A stretch of 16,477 nt of DNA. It comes from Fidelibacterota bacterium (GTDB taxonomy: Bacteria > Marinisomatota > Marinisomatia > SCGC-AAA003-L08 > TMED6). Positions 1 to 10,268 of this stretch are shown here, in pieces. The notes under the pieces were generated by a model, which saw nothing but the letters and a program-made list of their open reading frames with translations, did no database searches and was not told where the DNA came from. Positions within the stretch are counted from its first letter, which is position 1; every line of letters begins with the position of its first letter. The position numbers and the translations under genes were made by a program. The stretch is from NCBI GenBank assembly GCA_014239355.1, contig JAAZYZ010000013.1:1-16477 (forward strand). Reading direction: 5' to 3'.

Positions 1-210
1 AAATTATACTTTTTAGCAATTTCTACTAATTTATCTCCCCTAGCCATAGTGCCATCTTCATCAACAATTTCTACAATCAATGCTACAGGATCTAAATCTG
101 CTAGTTTACATAAATCTATACTAGCCTCTGTATGACCTGCTCTTTGGAGAACCCCACCATCTTTTGCAATCAGAGGAAACATATGTCCTGGTCTTGCCAA
201 ATCATCAGGA
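1..210 (-). pseudogene. ribBA: Inverted fragment of ribBA (DHBP synthase domain), probably artefactual
   Basis: Read on the minus strand from 209 to 1, this segment is an open frame with the DHBP synthase signature: [13 protein letters not shown], then [13 protein letters not shown], then [11 protein letters not shown] and EDGTMAR. RPGH and HTEA are the conserved phosphate- and metal-binding parts of 3,4-dihydroxy-2-butanone-4-phosphate synthase. It has neither start nor stop, and its last 119 bp repeat the plus-strand gene exactly. The unique part (120-210) very probably gives the true sequence just upstream of position 211 in the intact gene. It should not be counted as a second gene. Confidence 0.85.
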
Positions 211-329
211 ATAGATTTATGTAAACTAGCAGATTTAGATCCTGTAGCATTGATTGTAGAAATTGTTGATGAAGATGGCACTATGGCTAGGGGAGATAAA
301 TTAGTAGAAATTGCTAAAAAGTATAATTT
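1..329. repeat. Perfect inverted repeat at the contig end (foldback)
   Basis: Positions 1-119 are the exact reverse complement of 211-329, with no mismatch over 119 bp and a 91-nt spacer at 120-210. Both arms code for the same piece of the DHBP synthase domain of RibBA. The spacer, read on the minus strand, continues that protein upstream in frame. Natural sequence therefore runs on the minus strand from 210 to 1, then repeats and continues on the plus strand from 211. A coding inverted repeat that starts at base 1 is typical of a foldback chimera from whole-genome amplification or of an assembly error at a contig end. A real inverted duplication is possible but less likely. Confidence 0.95.
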
Positions 330-981
330 ATCAATTATATCTGTACAAGATTTAATTTCATATAGAAATGATCGAGAAAAGTTAGTTGAAGAATTAACAG
401 AAATTAGCCTACCAACTGCACACGGTAATTTTTCAATGAAATTATTTGAAGATAAAATTAATGGTGATCATCACTTAGCTATAATGAAAGGATCTTGGGA
501 TTTAAATGAAGAAATTTTAGTTAGAGTTCATTCTCAATGTTTAACAGGGGATATCTTAAGTTCACTAAGATGTGACTGCGGAGAGCAATTAGATGCTGCG
601 TTGAGTAAAATAAATGATGAGGGTAGAGGTGTAGTGGTTTATCTTAGGCAAGAAGGTAGAGGTATAGGTTTAAAAAATAAAATTTTAGCATACAAGCTTC
701 AAGAAGAAGGGTATGATACGGTGGAGGCTAATAAAAAATTAGGTTTTGAAGCAGATTTAAGAGAGTATGGTATTGGAGCTCAAATAATAAAAGAATGTGG
801 TATCAAAAAAATGAAGCTTATGACAAATAATCCTAAAAAAATTATTGGCCTTGAAGGGTATGGCTTAGAAATAGTTAGTAGAGAAAATTTAAGTATAGAG
901 CCTAATAAAAACAATGAACAATATTTAAAAACTAAGAAAGACAAGTTAGGTCATTTTATTTTAAGGGAAAATGAAAAATGA
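211..981 (+). CDS. ribBA: Bifunctional RibBA: DHBP synthase (partial) / GTP cyclohydrolase II, 5' truncated
   Basis: RibBA makes both riboflavin precursors: the RibB domain makes dihydroxybutanone phosphate from ribulose 5-phosphate, and the RibA domain opens GTP. Only the last ~70 residues of the RibB domain are present here ([18 protein letters not shown]). The RibA domain is complete: [20 protein letters not shown] holds the three zinc cysteines, followed by [10 protein letters not shown], the [20 protein letters not shown] segment and LMTNNPKK. The frame is open upstream of 211, but that part is the foldback, so the native N-terminus is missing. A TTG at 250 lies inside the conserved RibB domain and is not a credible start. 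The stop overlaps the ribH start by ATGA (978-981), indicating translational coupling. The assignment is very secure; only the 5' end is uncertain. Confidence 0.93.
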   Translation: MDLCKLADLDPVALIVEIVDEDGTMARGDKLVEIAKKYNLSIISVQDLISYRNDREKLVEELTEISLPTAHGNFSMKLFEDKINGDHHLAIMKGSWDLNEEILVRVHSQCLTGDILSSLRCDCGEQLDAALSKINDEGRGVVVYLRQEGRGIGLKNKILAYKLQEEGYDTVEANKKLGFEADLREYGIGAQIIKECGIKKMKLMTNNPKKIIGLEGYGLEIVSRENLSIEPNKNNEQYLKTKKDKLGHFILRENEK

Positions 982-1430
982 AAATTAATGGAAAGAATAT
1001 ATATATTGTTGCAAGTACTTTTTATGATGAATTATCTGATCAATTAATCAAAGGAGCTATTGAAGAAATTGAATTGGAAGATCTACAATGGTTTAAAAAT
1101 CAAAAGAATATTATAAAAGTTCCAGGAGCATTTGAAATTCCTGCTATGGTAAAGCATTTATTAGATAATAAAAATCCAGATCTTATTATAACGCTTGGAG
1201 TAATTATTAAAGGGGAAACAAACCATTTTGAGCAAATTTCTGAATTTGTTTTTGAATCAATATCAAAACTAACTATGTCCTCTGGTGTTCCAATTTCATT
1301 TGGAGTTATTTCTGCATTGAACTATAAGCAGGGACAAGAAAGGGCTTTAATTTCTAAAAGAAATAAAGGAGCTGAAGTAGCGAGTGCTGGTTTAAAAATG
1401 CTTAAATTGTATGAACAATATAAAAAATAG
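978..1430 (+). CDS. ribH: 6,7-dimethyl-8-ribityllumazine synthase (RibH)
   Basis: Lumazine synthase condenses 5-amino-6-ribitylaminouracil with dihydroxybutanone phosphate, the step before riboflavin synthase, in the cytoplasm. The 150-residue length is normal for the family. Visible motifs are VPGAFEIPAMVKHLL (substrate loop), LGVIIKGETNHFEQIS with the conserved catalytic-loop His, GVPISFGVISALNYKQGQERA, and the C-terminal NKGAEVASAGLKML. The ATG at 978 overlaps the ribBA stop, so the two genes are coupled and give both halves of the pathway. The last 20 nt overlap the start of the next gene. The remaining riboflavin genes (ribD, ribE) are not in the window. Confidence 0.95.
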   Translation: MKINGKNIYIVASTFYDELSDQLIKGAIEEIELEDLQWFKNQKNIIKVPGAFEIPAMVKHLLDNKNPDLIITLGVIIKGETNHFEQISEFVFESISKLTMSSGVPISFGVISALNYKQGQERALISKRNKGAEVASAGLKMLKLYEQYKK

Positions 1431-3870
1431 CTTATTAATCATTTCACTTACTTACTTTCTATTTGCTAATCAGACTGTTTTCAATTGGGAGTCAATGACT
1501 TCATTAATTAATTCAAATTCAATAACTCAAGATTCTAATGGTTATATAATTGGTGCAACTAGTGGTGGTATTATCAAATTAGATGATGAAGTTCAGATTA
1601 TGAAAAGTTTTTTAAACGATTTAAATTTATCTTTAATAGGTGTAGATAATAAAAACCTTGTTTGGGCTATAAGTAATTCCCCAAATACAAATATTCAAGT
1701 TTTTGATTCTGATTATAACTTGATATACAATTCAATTTATTCATTACCAAATTTAGAATCTATTATTGATTTAGAATTTAGTGATTCAAAAGTATTTGTT
1801 ATTTATACTGATCAAAATGATATTGGTATATTAGAGTTTAATTATGAAAATAATATTCCATATTATCTTGATTATTATAATTCAGGTGATTTTCCTGAGA
1901 ATATTAATCAAATCACTGATATTGATTTATATGAAGAGAATATTTATGTTACAACTGACCAAGGTGTTTTTGTAGCTAATTTTAATGAAGATAATCTTAA
2001 TTTTAGTTCTTCTTGGTCTTTAATCCCATTTGATGCATTTATAGATAATATAGAGGTCTTATTTCTTCATCGTATTGCATCAGGTTTTTATTTAACTACA
2101 GATAATAAGGTATATTTTTGTAGTACAGATTTTATAGCTAGTTTAGTATTAGAATTTGAATCAAACCCTATAGATATTAAAGTTAATAATTATAGTCAAT
2201 TATTTTGCACGTCAAAAGATTGTTACTATTTTGATAATTCTAATTATGAATTACTCTATTCATGTGGTGAATCTTTCTTTATTAACGATTATTATTTATT
2301 TGATAATTATTTGTTTTTAGCTATTAATAATGGTGGCTTAGCTAAAGTGGATATAAGTAATAATACTATTGAACATTTTATACCAAATACTTTATTACAA
2401 AATAGTTATGATGCAATAACTATCCTTGATGATGGTTCTTTAGCTGGAGTTACTAAAAGTCATGGTTTTATTTATAATGAAAATAAATATAATTATTTTA
2501 TTGCTGAAGAATATTCTAATTTATTTCCAATTGATTTACTGTCTCTAAACGATAATTTTAATTTTATAATATTAGATTATCAAGTAGGAGATAAAATGAT
2601 ATGGTCAATTGTGGAAAATCAATCTGGTAATATTATGTTTAATAATAGTGGTATTAAACCAGATCTCTCTCAAAAAAAAGCTTCTATTATTGAAATTAAT
2701 CCAAATAATTTTGAATTATTTTTATATGATAGCTCTAAAACAGAATTTATGCAATCAACACCTTATCCATTTGGTTCACTAGATGGGTTGTATGGAATTT
2801 CAAATGAAAATGTAGAAGATAAATACATGGTTACTCATCAAATTAAAAAAGATTTTAAAGGTAATGTATGGGTAGTTAATCCTTTCTCTGAAGAGTTTAA
2901 TCATCCTGTTTCTGTTCAAGTGAATACCAATAATCAGCATTGGATGCATATCTTTTCAGAAGATGAAGTTTCTTATGTTCCAACGGAAATTGCGTTTGAT
3001 AAATACAATAGGGGATGGATAGGTTTTAAAAATGAAAACACTAATAACAATTGTTGTACAAATGATTTTTCAGATGGGGGAATTAAAGTTTTTCAATATA
3101 CGGATACTTATCTGAATAATACTGATATTGAAAATTATGATAGCAATGTTTTTTGGCTTAATCCTTCAAATACAGAAGATTTACCCTATGGAGAAGATTC
3201 AACAATTTGGTCATTAGATATTGGTATAAGTAATAATCAAGAAATTTTATGGGTATTAACCCCCCAAGGTGCACAAGGGTACATTTTGAATAATACACAA
3301 TTACTAGAAATATATCCCATTCCATTTTACACTAATATGAGTTTTCAACAAGGTGATAAAATTCGATCTGATGCTCAAAATAATGCCTGGATTGTTACGC
3401 GTCATGATGGTGTTAGGGTAATAAAAAGTGATGCATCTTTATGGCCAAATGGTGATGGTTTTACATATGAAAATAGTCAAATTTTATCAAATTATGTTTA
3501 TGATATTGCTTTTGATGATTTAAATGGAATTGTTTACCTAGCAACTGAAGGTGGTATTTCTATTTTAGAAATACCTTACTCATCTGAAAACGATAATCAG
3601 GAAAGTTTATATGTTACTCCTCAGCCATTTACTATTCCATCAGGAAATTTGATGGTTATAAAAAGAATACTTTCAGGTTCTGATGTTAAAATATTAACTA
3701 TTAGTGGGCGTGTATTAAAACATTTTAATGACTTAGAATACAATCAAAATATTATTCATTGGGATGGTAGAGATGATAAAGGTGAATATTTATCAACTGG
3801 TATTTATTATATTTTAAGTTATAAAGATGGGGATGCTATTTCTAAAAAGATTGCTATAATTAGAAAATGA
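1411..3870 (+). CDS. Secreted beta-propeller protein with C-terminal FlgD-like/T9SS sorting domain (PorZ-like)
   Basis: This 819-residue protein begins with a hydrophobic signal peptide (about residues 6-20, ending near FAN). The body holds degenerate propeller blades of the two-component-regulator-propeller type, visible as repeated units such as ITQDSNGYIIGATSGGI, DFKGNVWVV, DAQNNAWIVTRHDGVRVI and DLNGIVYLATEGGISIL. The last ~85 residues form a FlgD-like Ig / type IX sorting-type domain: VKILTISGRVLKHF, then WDGRDDKGEYLSTGIYYI and a basic tail. Size and architecture resemble PorZ of the type IX secretion system, but this is an inference from pattern only. The ATG lies inside ribH in another frame (20-nt overlap) with no clear Shine-Dalgarno, which suggests co-transcription with the riboflavin genes. 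Function is otherwise unknown. Confidence 0.8.
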   Translation: MNNIKNSLLIISLTYFLFANQTVFNWESMTSLINSNSITQDSNGYIIGATSGGIIKLDDEVQIMKSFLNDLNLSLIGVDNKNLVWAISNSPNTNIQVFDSDYNLIYNSIYSLPNLESIIDLEFSDSKVFVIYTDQNDIGILEFNYENNIPYYLDYYNSGDFPENINQITDIDLYEENIYVTTDQGVFVANFNEDNLNFSSSWSLIPFDAFIDNIEVLFLHRIASGFYLTTDNKVYFCSTDFIASLVLEFESNPIDIKVNNYSQLFCTSKDCYYFDNSNYELLYSCGESFFINDYYLFDNYLFLAINNGGLAKVDISNNTIEHFIPNTLLQNSYDAITILDDGSLAGVTKSHGFIYNENKYNYFIAEEYSNLFPIDLLSLNDNFNFIILDYQVGDKMIWSIVENQSGNIMFNNSGIKPDLSQKKASIIEINPNNFELFLYDSSKTEFMQSTPYPFGSLDGLYGISNENVEDKYMVTHQIKKDFKGNVWVVNPFSEEFNHPVSVQVNTNNQHWMHIFSEDEVSYVPTEIAFDKYNRGWIGFKNENTNNNCCTNDFSDGGIKVFQYTDTYLNNTDIENYDSNVFWLNPSNTEDLPYGEDSTIWSLDIGISNNQEILWVLTPQGAQGYILNNTQLLEIYPIPFYTNMSFQQGDKIRSDAQNNAWIVTRHDGVRVIKSDASLWPNGDGFTYENSQILSNYVYDIAFDDLNGIVYLATEGGISILEIPYSSENDNQESLYVTPQPFTIPSGNLMVIKRILSGSDVKILTISGRVLKHFNDLEYNQNIIHWDGRDDKGEYLSTGIYYILSYKDGDAISKKIAIIRK

Positions 3871-3871
3871 T

Positions 3872-3894
3872 TTTTAAAAGTTGAACTCTTAAAA
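3872..3894 (+). terminator. Weak AT-rich hairpin after the propeller gene
   Basis: A 23-nt imperfect hairpin starts directly behind the stop codon: TTTTAA pairs with TTAAAA and AGT with ACT around one mismatch, with a three-base loop. It contains almost no G-C pairs and no distinct U-tract follows, so it may be a weak terminator or chance. The rest of the gap to htpG (to 3981) is A/T-rich and probably holds the htpG promoter, but I see no convincing -35/-10 pair, no CIRCE element and no copy of the groE palindrome. Confidence 0.2.
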
Positions 3895-3981
3895 TAAATT
3901 ATAGCTAAATTTATAATTCAAATTATAAGATTTTAATTTTATTTATAACTATTAAATTTAATTTAAAGGAGAGAAAAAATA

Positions 3982-5865
3982 ATGCAGAAGTTTCAAACTG
4001 AAGTAAATCAACTTTTACATTTAATCATACACTCATTATATTCAAATAAAGAAATTTTTCTTAGAGAGTTAATATCTAATTCATCAGATGCTTTAGATAA
4101 ATACAAGTTTCTTACGCTTACAGATTCAAAATTTAAAAATTCAGAGTTTGTTCCAAGAATAGATGTATCATTTGTGAGTGATGATAAAAATAGGACTATA
4201 ACAATATCAGATAATGGGATTGGTATGGATAAAAAAGATTTAAATCAAAATTTAGGTACCATTGCTAGATCTGGAACTAAAAATTTTCTTTCTAAAATGA
4301 GTGGAGACTCAAAAAAAGATTCTAATTTAATAGGTCAATTTGGAGTTGGTTTTTATTCTAGTTTTATGGTCGCTGATAAAGTTGATGTTTTATCTAGAAA
4401 AGCAGGAAATAATAAGGCATGTTTATGGTCAAGTGATGGTAAGACTGGTTACACAATTGAAGATAGTACTAGAGATAGTCAAGGAACTACGGTTACGCTT
4501 TATCTAAATGATGAAGGAAAAGAGTTTGCTGCTAAATGGCAATTAGATTCAATTGTTAAAAAATACTCTGACCATATTTCTTTTCCAATCTTTCTTGAAT
4601 ACAATGAAACAGTTTATGGTGACAAGGAAAAAGGGGAGAAAGATAAAGTTGAATTAAAGGTAGAGCAAATTAATTCAGCATCTGCATTTTGGAAGAGACC
4701 TAAATCTAGTATTAAAAAGAAAGATTATAATGAATTTTATAAATCAATTTCTAATGACAGTGAAGATTCTTTTATGTATATACATACGCAAGCTGAAGGT
4801 ACGTTAGATTATTCAACTCTATTTTTTATCCCTCAAAAAGCACCTTTTGATATGTATAATGCAGATTATAAGTCAGGAATTAAACTGTACATAAAAAGAG
4901 TTTTTATTACTGATGATGATAAAGAATTAATGCCTACTTATTTAAGATTTGTAAAAGGAGTAATTGATTCTGAAGATCTTCCTTTAAATGTTAGCCGAGA
5001 GATATTGCAACAAAACAAAGTTTTATCTAAAATTAAATCTAATTCTGTTAAAAAGATTTTAGATGAATTTGTTAAGCTGGCAAAAAATGCAGAACGGTAC
5101 AGTGAATTTTATAGTGAATTTGGAAAGCCAATTAAGGAAGGATTGTATCAAGATTTTGAAAACAGAGAAGTTTTGATAGATTTAGTCAGATTTAAAACCA
5201 CAAAATCTGATGAAGGATTAATTTCTTTTGAAGAGTATGTTAAGAATATGAATAAGGGACAAGATACAATTTATTATATTACAGGTTCTGATAAAAAAAC
5301 GCTTAAATACTCCCCATTATTAGAGGTTTATAATAAGAAAGGGATTGAGGTCTGTTTATTTGAAGATGAGATTGATGATATTGTTTTTACAGGGGTACAT
5401 GAGTATAAAGAGTATAAATTAAAATCTGTAAATCATAGTGATGCAACTGATAATTTAGATGATAAAGATAAAGATTCTGATAATCCAAAAGTACCTCAAA
5501 AAATAGAAGTATTTATAAAAAGTATGAAAAAGATTCTTAATGATGATGTAAAGGATATTAAAATTTCAAATAGGTTAACTGATTCTCCATGTTGTTTAGT
5601 GGCTGATCAAAATGATCCTACTTCTCAAATGCAGCAAATGATGGAAGCGATGGGGCAAGCATCTGCAGATAAAATAAAGCCTATTATGGAAATAAATCCT
5701 AATCATAAGATTATTAAAAAGCTTATTAAGATTGGAAAGGGAAAGGTCTTCTCTGATTCAATAAAACTGCTTTACGAACAAACCCTAATTATAGAAGGTT
5801 TAAAACCAGACAATCCTTCTGAATTTGTAAAAAGATTAAATGAGGTTTTAAATAAGTCATTATAA
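3982..5865 (+). CDS. htpG: Molecular chaperone HtpG (Hsp90 family)
   Basis: HtpG is the bacterial Hsp90, an ATP-driven cytoplasmic dimeric chaperone. The 627-residue length is standard. The GHKL ATPase domain is complete: Glu29, Asn33 and Asp36 lie in LRELISNSSDALDK, followed by ISDNGIGMDKKDL, the lid segment LGTIARSGTKNFL and GQFGVGFYSSFMVADKV. The middle domain has LPLNVSREILQQNKVLSKI with the gamma-phosphate-sensing Arg. The charged linker is short, as in bacteria. A clear Shine-Dalgarno (AAAGGAGAG, about 3965-3973) precedes the ATG. Its stop codon lies inside the likely start region of ispG, so the two genes are tightly coupled. Confidence 0.97.
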   Translation: MQKFQTEVNQLLHLIIHSLYSNKEIFLRELISNSSDALDKYKFLTLTDSKFKNSEFVPRIDVSFVSDDKNRTITISDNGIGMDKKDLNQNLGTIARSGTKNFLSKMSGDSKKDSNLIGQFGVGFYSSFMVADKVDVLSRKAGNNKACLWSSDGKTGYTIEDSTRDSQGTTVTLYLNDEGKEFAAKWQLDSIVKKYSDHISFPIFLEYNETVYGDKEKGEKDKVELKVEQINSASAFWKRPKSSIKKKDYNEFYKSISNDSEDSFMYIHTQAEGTLDYSTLFFIPQKAPFDMYNADYKSGIKLYIKRVFITDDDKELMPTYLRFVKGVIDSEDLPLNVSREILQQNKVLSKIKSNSVKKILDEFVKLAKNAERYSEFYSEFGKPIKEGLYQDFENREVLIDLVRFKTTKSDEGLISFEEYVKNMNKGQDTIYYITGSDKKTLKYSPLLEVYNKKGIEVCLFEDEIDDIVFTGVHEYKEYKLKSVNHSDATDNLDDKDKDSDNPKVPQKIEVFIKSMKKILNDDVKDIKISNRLTDSPCCLVADQNDPTSQMQQMMEAMGQASADKIKPIMEINPNHKIIKKLIKIGKGKVFSDSIKLLYEQTLIIEGLKPDNPSEFVKRLNEVLNKSL

Positions 5866-7760
5866 AGAGATTTAACACAAGAGAAGTTTTTATTGGGGAT
5901 GTTCCTTTGGGTGGCTCTAATCCAATTCGTATTCAATCAATGACTACAACAGATACAATGGATACGGATGCTACAGTTAATCAGTCTATTACAATGATTA
6001 AAGCAGGTTCTGAATATGTTAGGATTACCGCTCCGAATTCAAGGCAAGCTCAAAATCTTCAAAATATAAAAGATGAGTTAAATAAGAAGGGTTATAACGC
6101 TCCACTTGTTGCTGATATTCATTTCACCCCAAAAGCAGCTGAAATAGCAGCTCAAATAGTTGAGAAAGTCAGGATTAACCCTGGAAATTATGCTGATAAG
6201 AAAAAATTTAAAATCAGAGAATATTCTGATAAAGAGTATCAATTAGAAATTGATAGAATTCATGATAAGTTTTCGCCATTGGTCAAGTTATGTAAAAAAC
6301 ATAGTACAGCTATGAGAATAGGTACAAATCATGGCTCTCTTTCTGATAGGATTATGAATAGATATGGTGATACTCCGCTTGGGATGGTTGAGTCTGCTCT
6401 CGAATTTGCTAGAATATGCGAGGTCCATAATTTTCATGATATAGTTTTTTCAATGAAAGCCAGCAATCCTATTGTGGTAGTTCAAGCTTATCGTCTATTA
6501 GTAAAAAAAATGATTGATGAAAAAATGAATTACCCACTTCATTTAGGTGTAACTGAAGCAGGTGATGGTGAAGATGGAAGAATAAAATCTGCTTTAGGTA
6601 TAGGCACATTACTTTATGAAGGTATTGGTGATACTATTAGAGTCTCTTTGACTGAACCTCCTGAAAATGAGATTCCAGTTGCTCAAAAATTAGTTAAAAG
6701 ATATTCAAATTATAAATTGGCCCCTAGTTCTAAATATTCTGTATATAGTTCTAACTTTGGGTTAAGAAAATCTCGTGCAGTTTTAAATATTGGTGGAGAT
6801 AATGTTCCTCGTGTGATAAATGATTTAGGTTATCTAGATAAAATCACAGTTAAGATATTATCAGAATTAGGGTATACTTATTTTAAAAAAGATGACAAAT
6901 GGGGGATTAGTGATTTAGCTTGTGATTATATTGATATTGGCAAAAAAGAAATAGATTTCAAAATTCCTGGAACTTTAGGTATTATACAGGCATTTTCAGT
7001 ATGGAAGCATTCAAAAAAAAATCAACATTATCCCTGTCTTGATATTAATCAGTACCTCAATGCAAAGGATATTCATCCAAGACTCAATTTTCTTTATATT
7101 ACGTTATCTACATTATCAGATGAAATTATGCATAAAATTAAAAATGATTCAACTATAGTATTCTTATTGGATACTGATAATGAGGATGGGTTAGCTGAGC
7201 AGCGTGATATTTTTATTAAACTTATAAATACAAAGATTGATGTACCTGTTATTATTGGTCGTTGTTATGATAACTTAACTTCATCGAATTTACAATTATA
7301 TTCTTCTACAGATATTGGGGCACTTCTTATTGATGGATTAGGAGACGGTTTATACTTAGCTGCTGAAAATTGTGGTTCATTAGATGAAATAAATAGTACT
7401 TCTTTTGGAATATTGCAAGCAAGTCGTAGGAGGATTACTAAAACAGAATATATTTCCTGTCCATCATGTGGTAGGACTTTATTTGATTTAGAAGATACAA
7501 CAGCAATGATTAGATCTAAAACAGACCATTTAAAAGGAATTAAGATAGGTATTATGGGATGTATTGTAAATGGTCCAGGTGAAATGGCTGATGCAGATTA
7601 TGGGTATGTTGGTACAGGTGTAGGTAAAATTTCTTTATATAGAGGACAAAAAATGGTTGAAAACAGCATTGATTCAAAATTTGCAACAGAGGCTCTAATT
7701 AATTTAATTAAAGAAGATGGTAATTGGGTGGAGCCAAAAAAAGAGGAGCAATATAAATGA
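5859..7760 (+). CDS. ispG: IspG/GcpE, 4-hydroxy-3-methylbut-2-en-1-yl diphosphate synthase, long form; non-AUG start
   Basis: IspG is the [4Fe-4S] enzyme that reduces MEcPP to HMBPP in the MEP isoprenoid pathway. The N-terminal TIM barrel carries GGSNPIRIQSMTTTDTMDT, ADIHFTPKAAEIAA and KVRINPGNYADKKKF. A middle insertion domain (roughly residues 280-500) marks the long form known from Bacteroidota, Chlamydiae and plants. The C-terminal iron-sulfur domain has CPSCGRTLFDLEDT (Cys codons at 7458 and 7467) and GCIVNGPGEMADADYGYVG (Cys codon at 7560). The first ATG/GTG/TTG in frame is TTG 5907, but the codons before it read KRFNTREVFIGDVPLGG, which matches the conserved family N-terminus. In frame upstream there are only ATT 5859 and ATA 5862 before a stop at 5853. 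I choose ATT 5859, 13 nt after GAGG. The 3' end overlaps dut by ATGA. Confidence 0.92.
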   Translation: MIKRFNTREVFIGDVPLGGSNPIRIQSMTTTDTMDTDATVNQSITMIKAGSEYVRITAPNSRQAQNLQNIKDELNKKGYNAPLVADIHFTPKAAEIAAQIVEKVRINPGNYADKKKFKIREYSDKEYQLEIDRIHDKFSPLVKLCKKHSTAMRIGTNHGSLSDRIMNRYGDTPLGMVESALEFARICEVHNFHDIVFSMKASNPIVVVQAYRLLVKKMIDEKMNYPLHLGVTEAGDGEDGRIKSALGIGTLLYEGIGDTIRVSLTEPPENEIPVAQKLVKRYSNYKLAPSSKYSVYSSNFGLRKSRAVLNIGGDNVPRVINDLGYLDKITVKILSELGYTYFKKDDKWGISDLACDYIDIGKKEIDFKIPGTLGIIQAFSVWKHSKKNQHYPCLDINQYLNAKDIHPRLNFLYITLSTLSDEIMHKIKNDSTIVFLLDTDNEDGLAEQRDIFIKLINTKIDVPVIIGRCYDNLTSSNLQLYSSTDIGALLIDGLGDGLYLAAENCGSLDEINSTSFGILQASRRRITKTEYISCPSCGRTLFDLEDTTAMIRSKTDHLKGIKIGIMGCIVNGPGEMADADYGYVGTGVGKISLYRGQKMVENSIDSKFATEALINLIKEDGNWVEPKKEEQYK

Positions 7761-8194
7761 AGTTATTAATTAAACCTTTAAATAATTTAGCTAAAGAATA
7801 TTATTCTAGTCATGATCACTTTCATAAAGGGGATGCTGGTCTTGATTTGTATGTTTTAGAAGATCAAACGTTTAAACCTGGCGAAACTGCAAAGATTAAA
7901 CTAGGTATTTCTTGTGAAAACTCAGATGGAAAGGGATATTTTCTTTTTCCTAGATCTAGTATATCTAAAACACCATTAAGAATGGCAAATTCTATTGGTC
8001 TTATTGATGGTGGCTATAGAGGAGAAATAATGGCAGTATGTGACAACATAAAAGATTATGAGTTCTCTATATCTAAGGGTGATAGATTATTTCAGTTAGT
8101 ATCTGCAGATTTATCTTCTATTGAGTTTGAAATAGTAGATAATTTGTCTGACTCAACAAGAGGAAAAGGTGGTTTTGGCAGTACTGGAGCTTAA
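7757..8194 (+). CDS. dut: dUTP diphosphatase (dUTPase)
   Basis: The trimeric dUTPase hydrolyses dUTP to dUMP and pyrophosphate, keeping uracil out of DNA and supplying dUMP for dTMP synthesis. All five family motifs are present in order over 145 residues: HKGDAGLDLYV (motif 1), FPRSSIS (motif 2), GLIDGGYRGEIMAVCDN with the catalytic Asp (motif 3), KGDRLFQLVSADL (motif 4), and the C-terminal Gly-rich arm STRGKGGFGSTGA (motif 5). The start overlaps the ispG stop (ATGA), with GAGGAG about 8 nt upstream inside ispG. It ends the htpG-ispG-dut run; the 94-nt gap behind it contains the groE promoter region. Confidence 0.96.
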   Translation: MKLLIKPLNNLAKEYYSSHDHFHKGDAGLDLYVLEDQTFKPGETAKIKLGISCENSDGKGYFLFPRSSISKTPLRMANSIGLIDGGYRGEIMAVCDNIKDYEFSISKGDRLFQLVSADLSSIEFEIVDNLSDSTRGKGGFGSTGA

Positions 8195-8198
8195 TGTA

Positions 8199-8239
8199 TG
8201 TCAAAATGACACTTTATCTAATATTGGCATATATTTTGA
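8199..8239 (+). promoter_or_regulatory. Putative groE promoter: TGTCA-N3-TGACA palindrome and sigma-54-like -24/-12 element
   Basis: In the 94-nt gap between dut and groES there is a perfect 5+5 palindrome, TGTCAAAATGACA (8199-8211). Fourteen bases later comes TGGCATATATTTTGA (8225-8239). This fits the sigma-54 pattern TGGCAC-N5-TTGC in spacing, with the -24 GG and -12 G in place and two bases off consensus. It would start transcription near 8250, leaving a leader of about 40 nt before groES. No CIRCE (HrcA) element is present. The match is by eye, and sigma-54 control of groE would be unusual, so this is a hypothesis. Confidence 0.4.
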
Positions 8240-8288
8240 GTATTTAAAGTTATTGAGTTAAAAATTGTAAAAATAGGAGAGTATAGAA

Positions 8289-8573
8289 ATGAAGATAAAA
8301 CCATTATCTGACAGAGTAGTTGTAAAAGCAGAGGCTGCTGAGGAGAAAACAGCTTCAGGTATTATTTTACCTGATACTGCAAAAGAAAAGCCTCAAATGG
8401 GTACAGTTGTTGCAATTGGTCCAGGTTCAGTATCTGATTCTGGTACGAGCATTAAAATGACTGTTAAAGTAGGCGATAAAGTTCTATATGGTAAGTATTC
8501 AGGAACTGAAGTAACTATTGAGAACGAAGATTATTTGATAATGAAAGAAAATGATATATTTGCGATCATATAA
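8289..8573 (+). CDS. groES: Co-chaperonin GroES (Hsp10)
   Basis: GroES caps the GroEL folding chamber. The 94-residue protein shows the full family pattern: [11 protein letters not shown] at the N-terminus, the mobile loop [23 protein letters not shown] that contacts Gro[17 protein letters not shown], and the C-terminal [16 protein letters not shown] Shine-Dalgarno AGGAGAG lies about 8 nt before the ATG. It is the first gene of the groES-groEL pair, 24 nt upstream of groEL, with its likely promoter in the gap after dut. Confidence 0.97.
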   Translation: MKIKPLSDRVVVKAEAAEEKTASGIILPDTAKEKPQMGTVVAIGPGSVSDSGTSIKMTVKVGDKVLYGKYSGTEVTIENEDYLIMKENDIFAII

Positions 8574-8591
8574 AATTATAGAGGAGATTAA

Positions 8592-10241
<1,650 letters not shown>

Positions 10242-10268
10242 ATCATATTATAGCTTAAAAAAAGAATG

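Noticed and set aside
3911..3928. TTATAATT/AATTATAA inverted repeat before htpG
   Set aside because: Only A-T pairs with a two-base spacer in extremely AT-rich DNA; chance is a sufficient explanation.
8195..8288. CIRCE element for HrcA control of groE
   Set aside because: No TTAGCACTC-N9-GAGTGCTAA or near match occurs in the gap.
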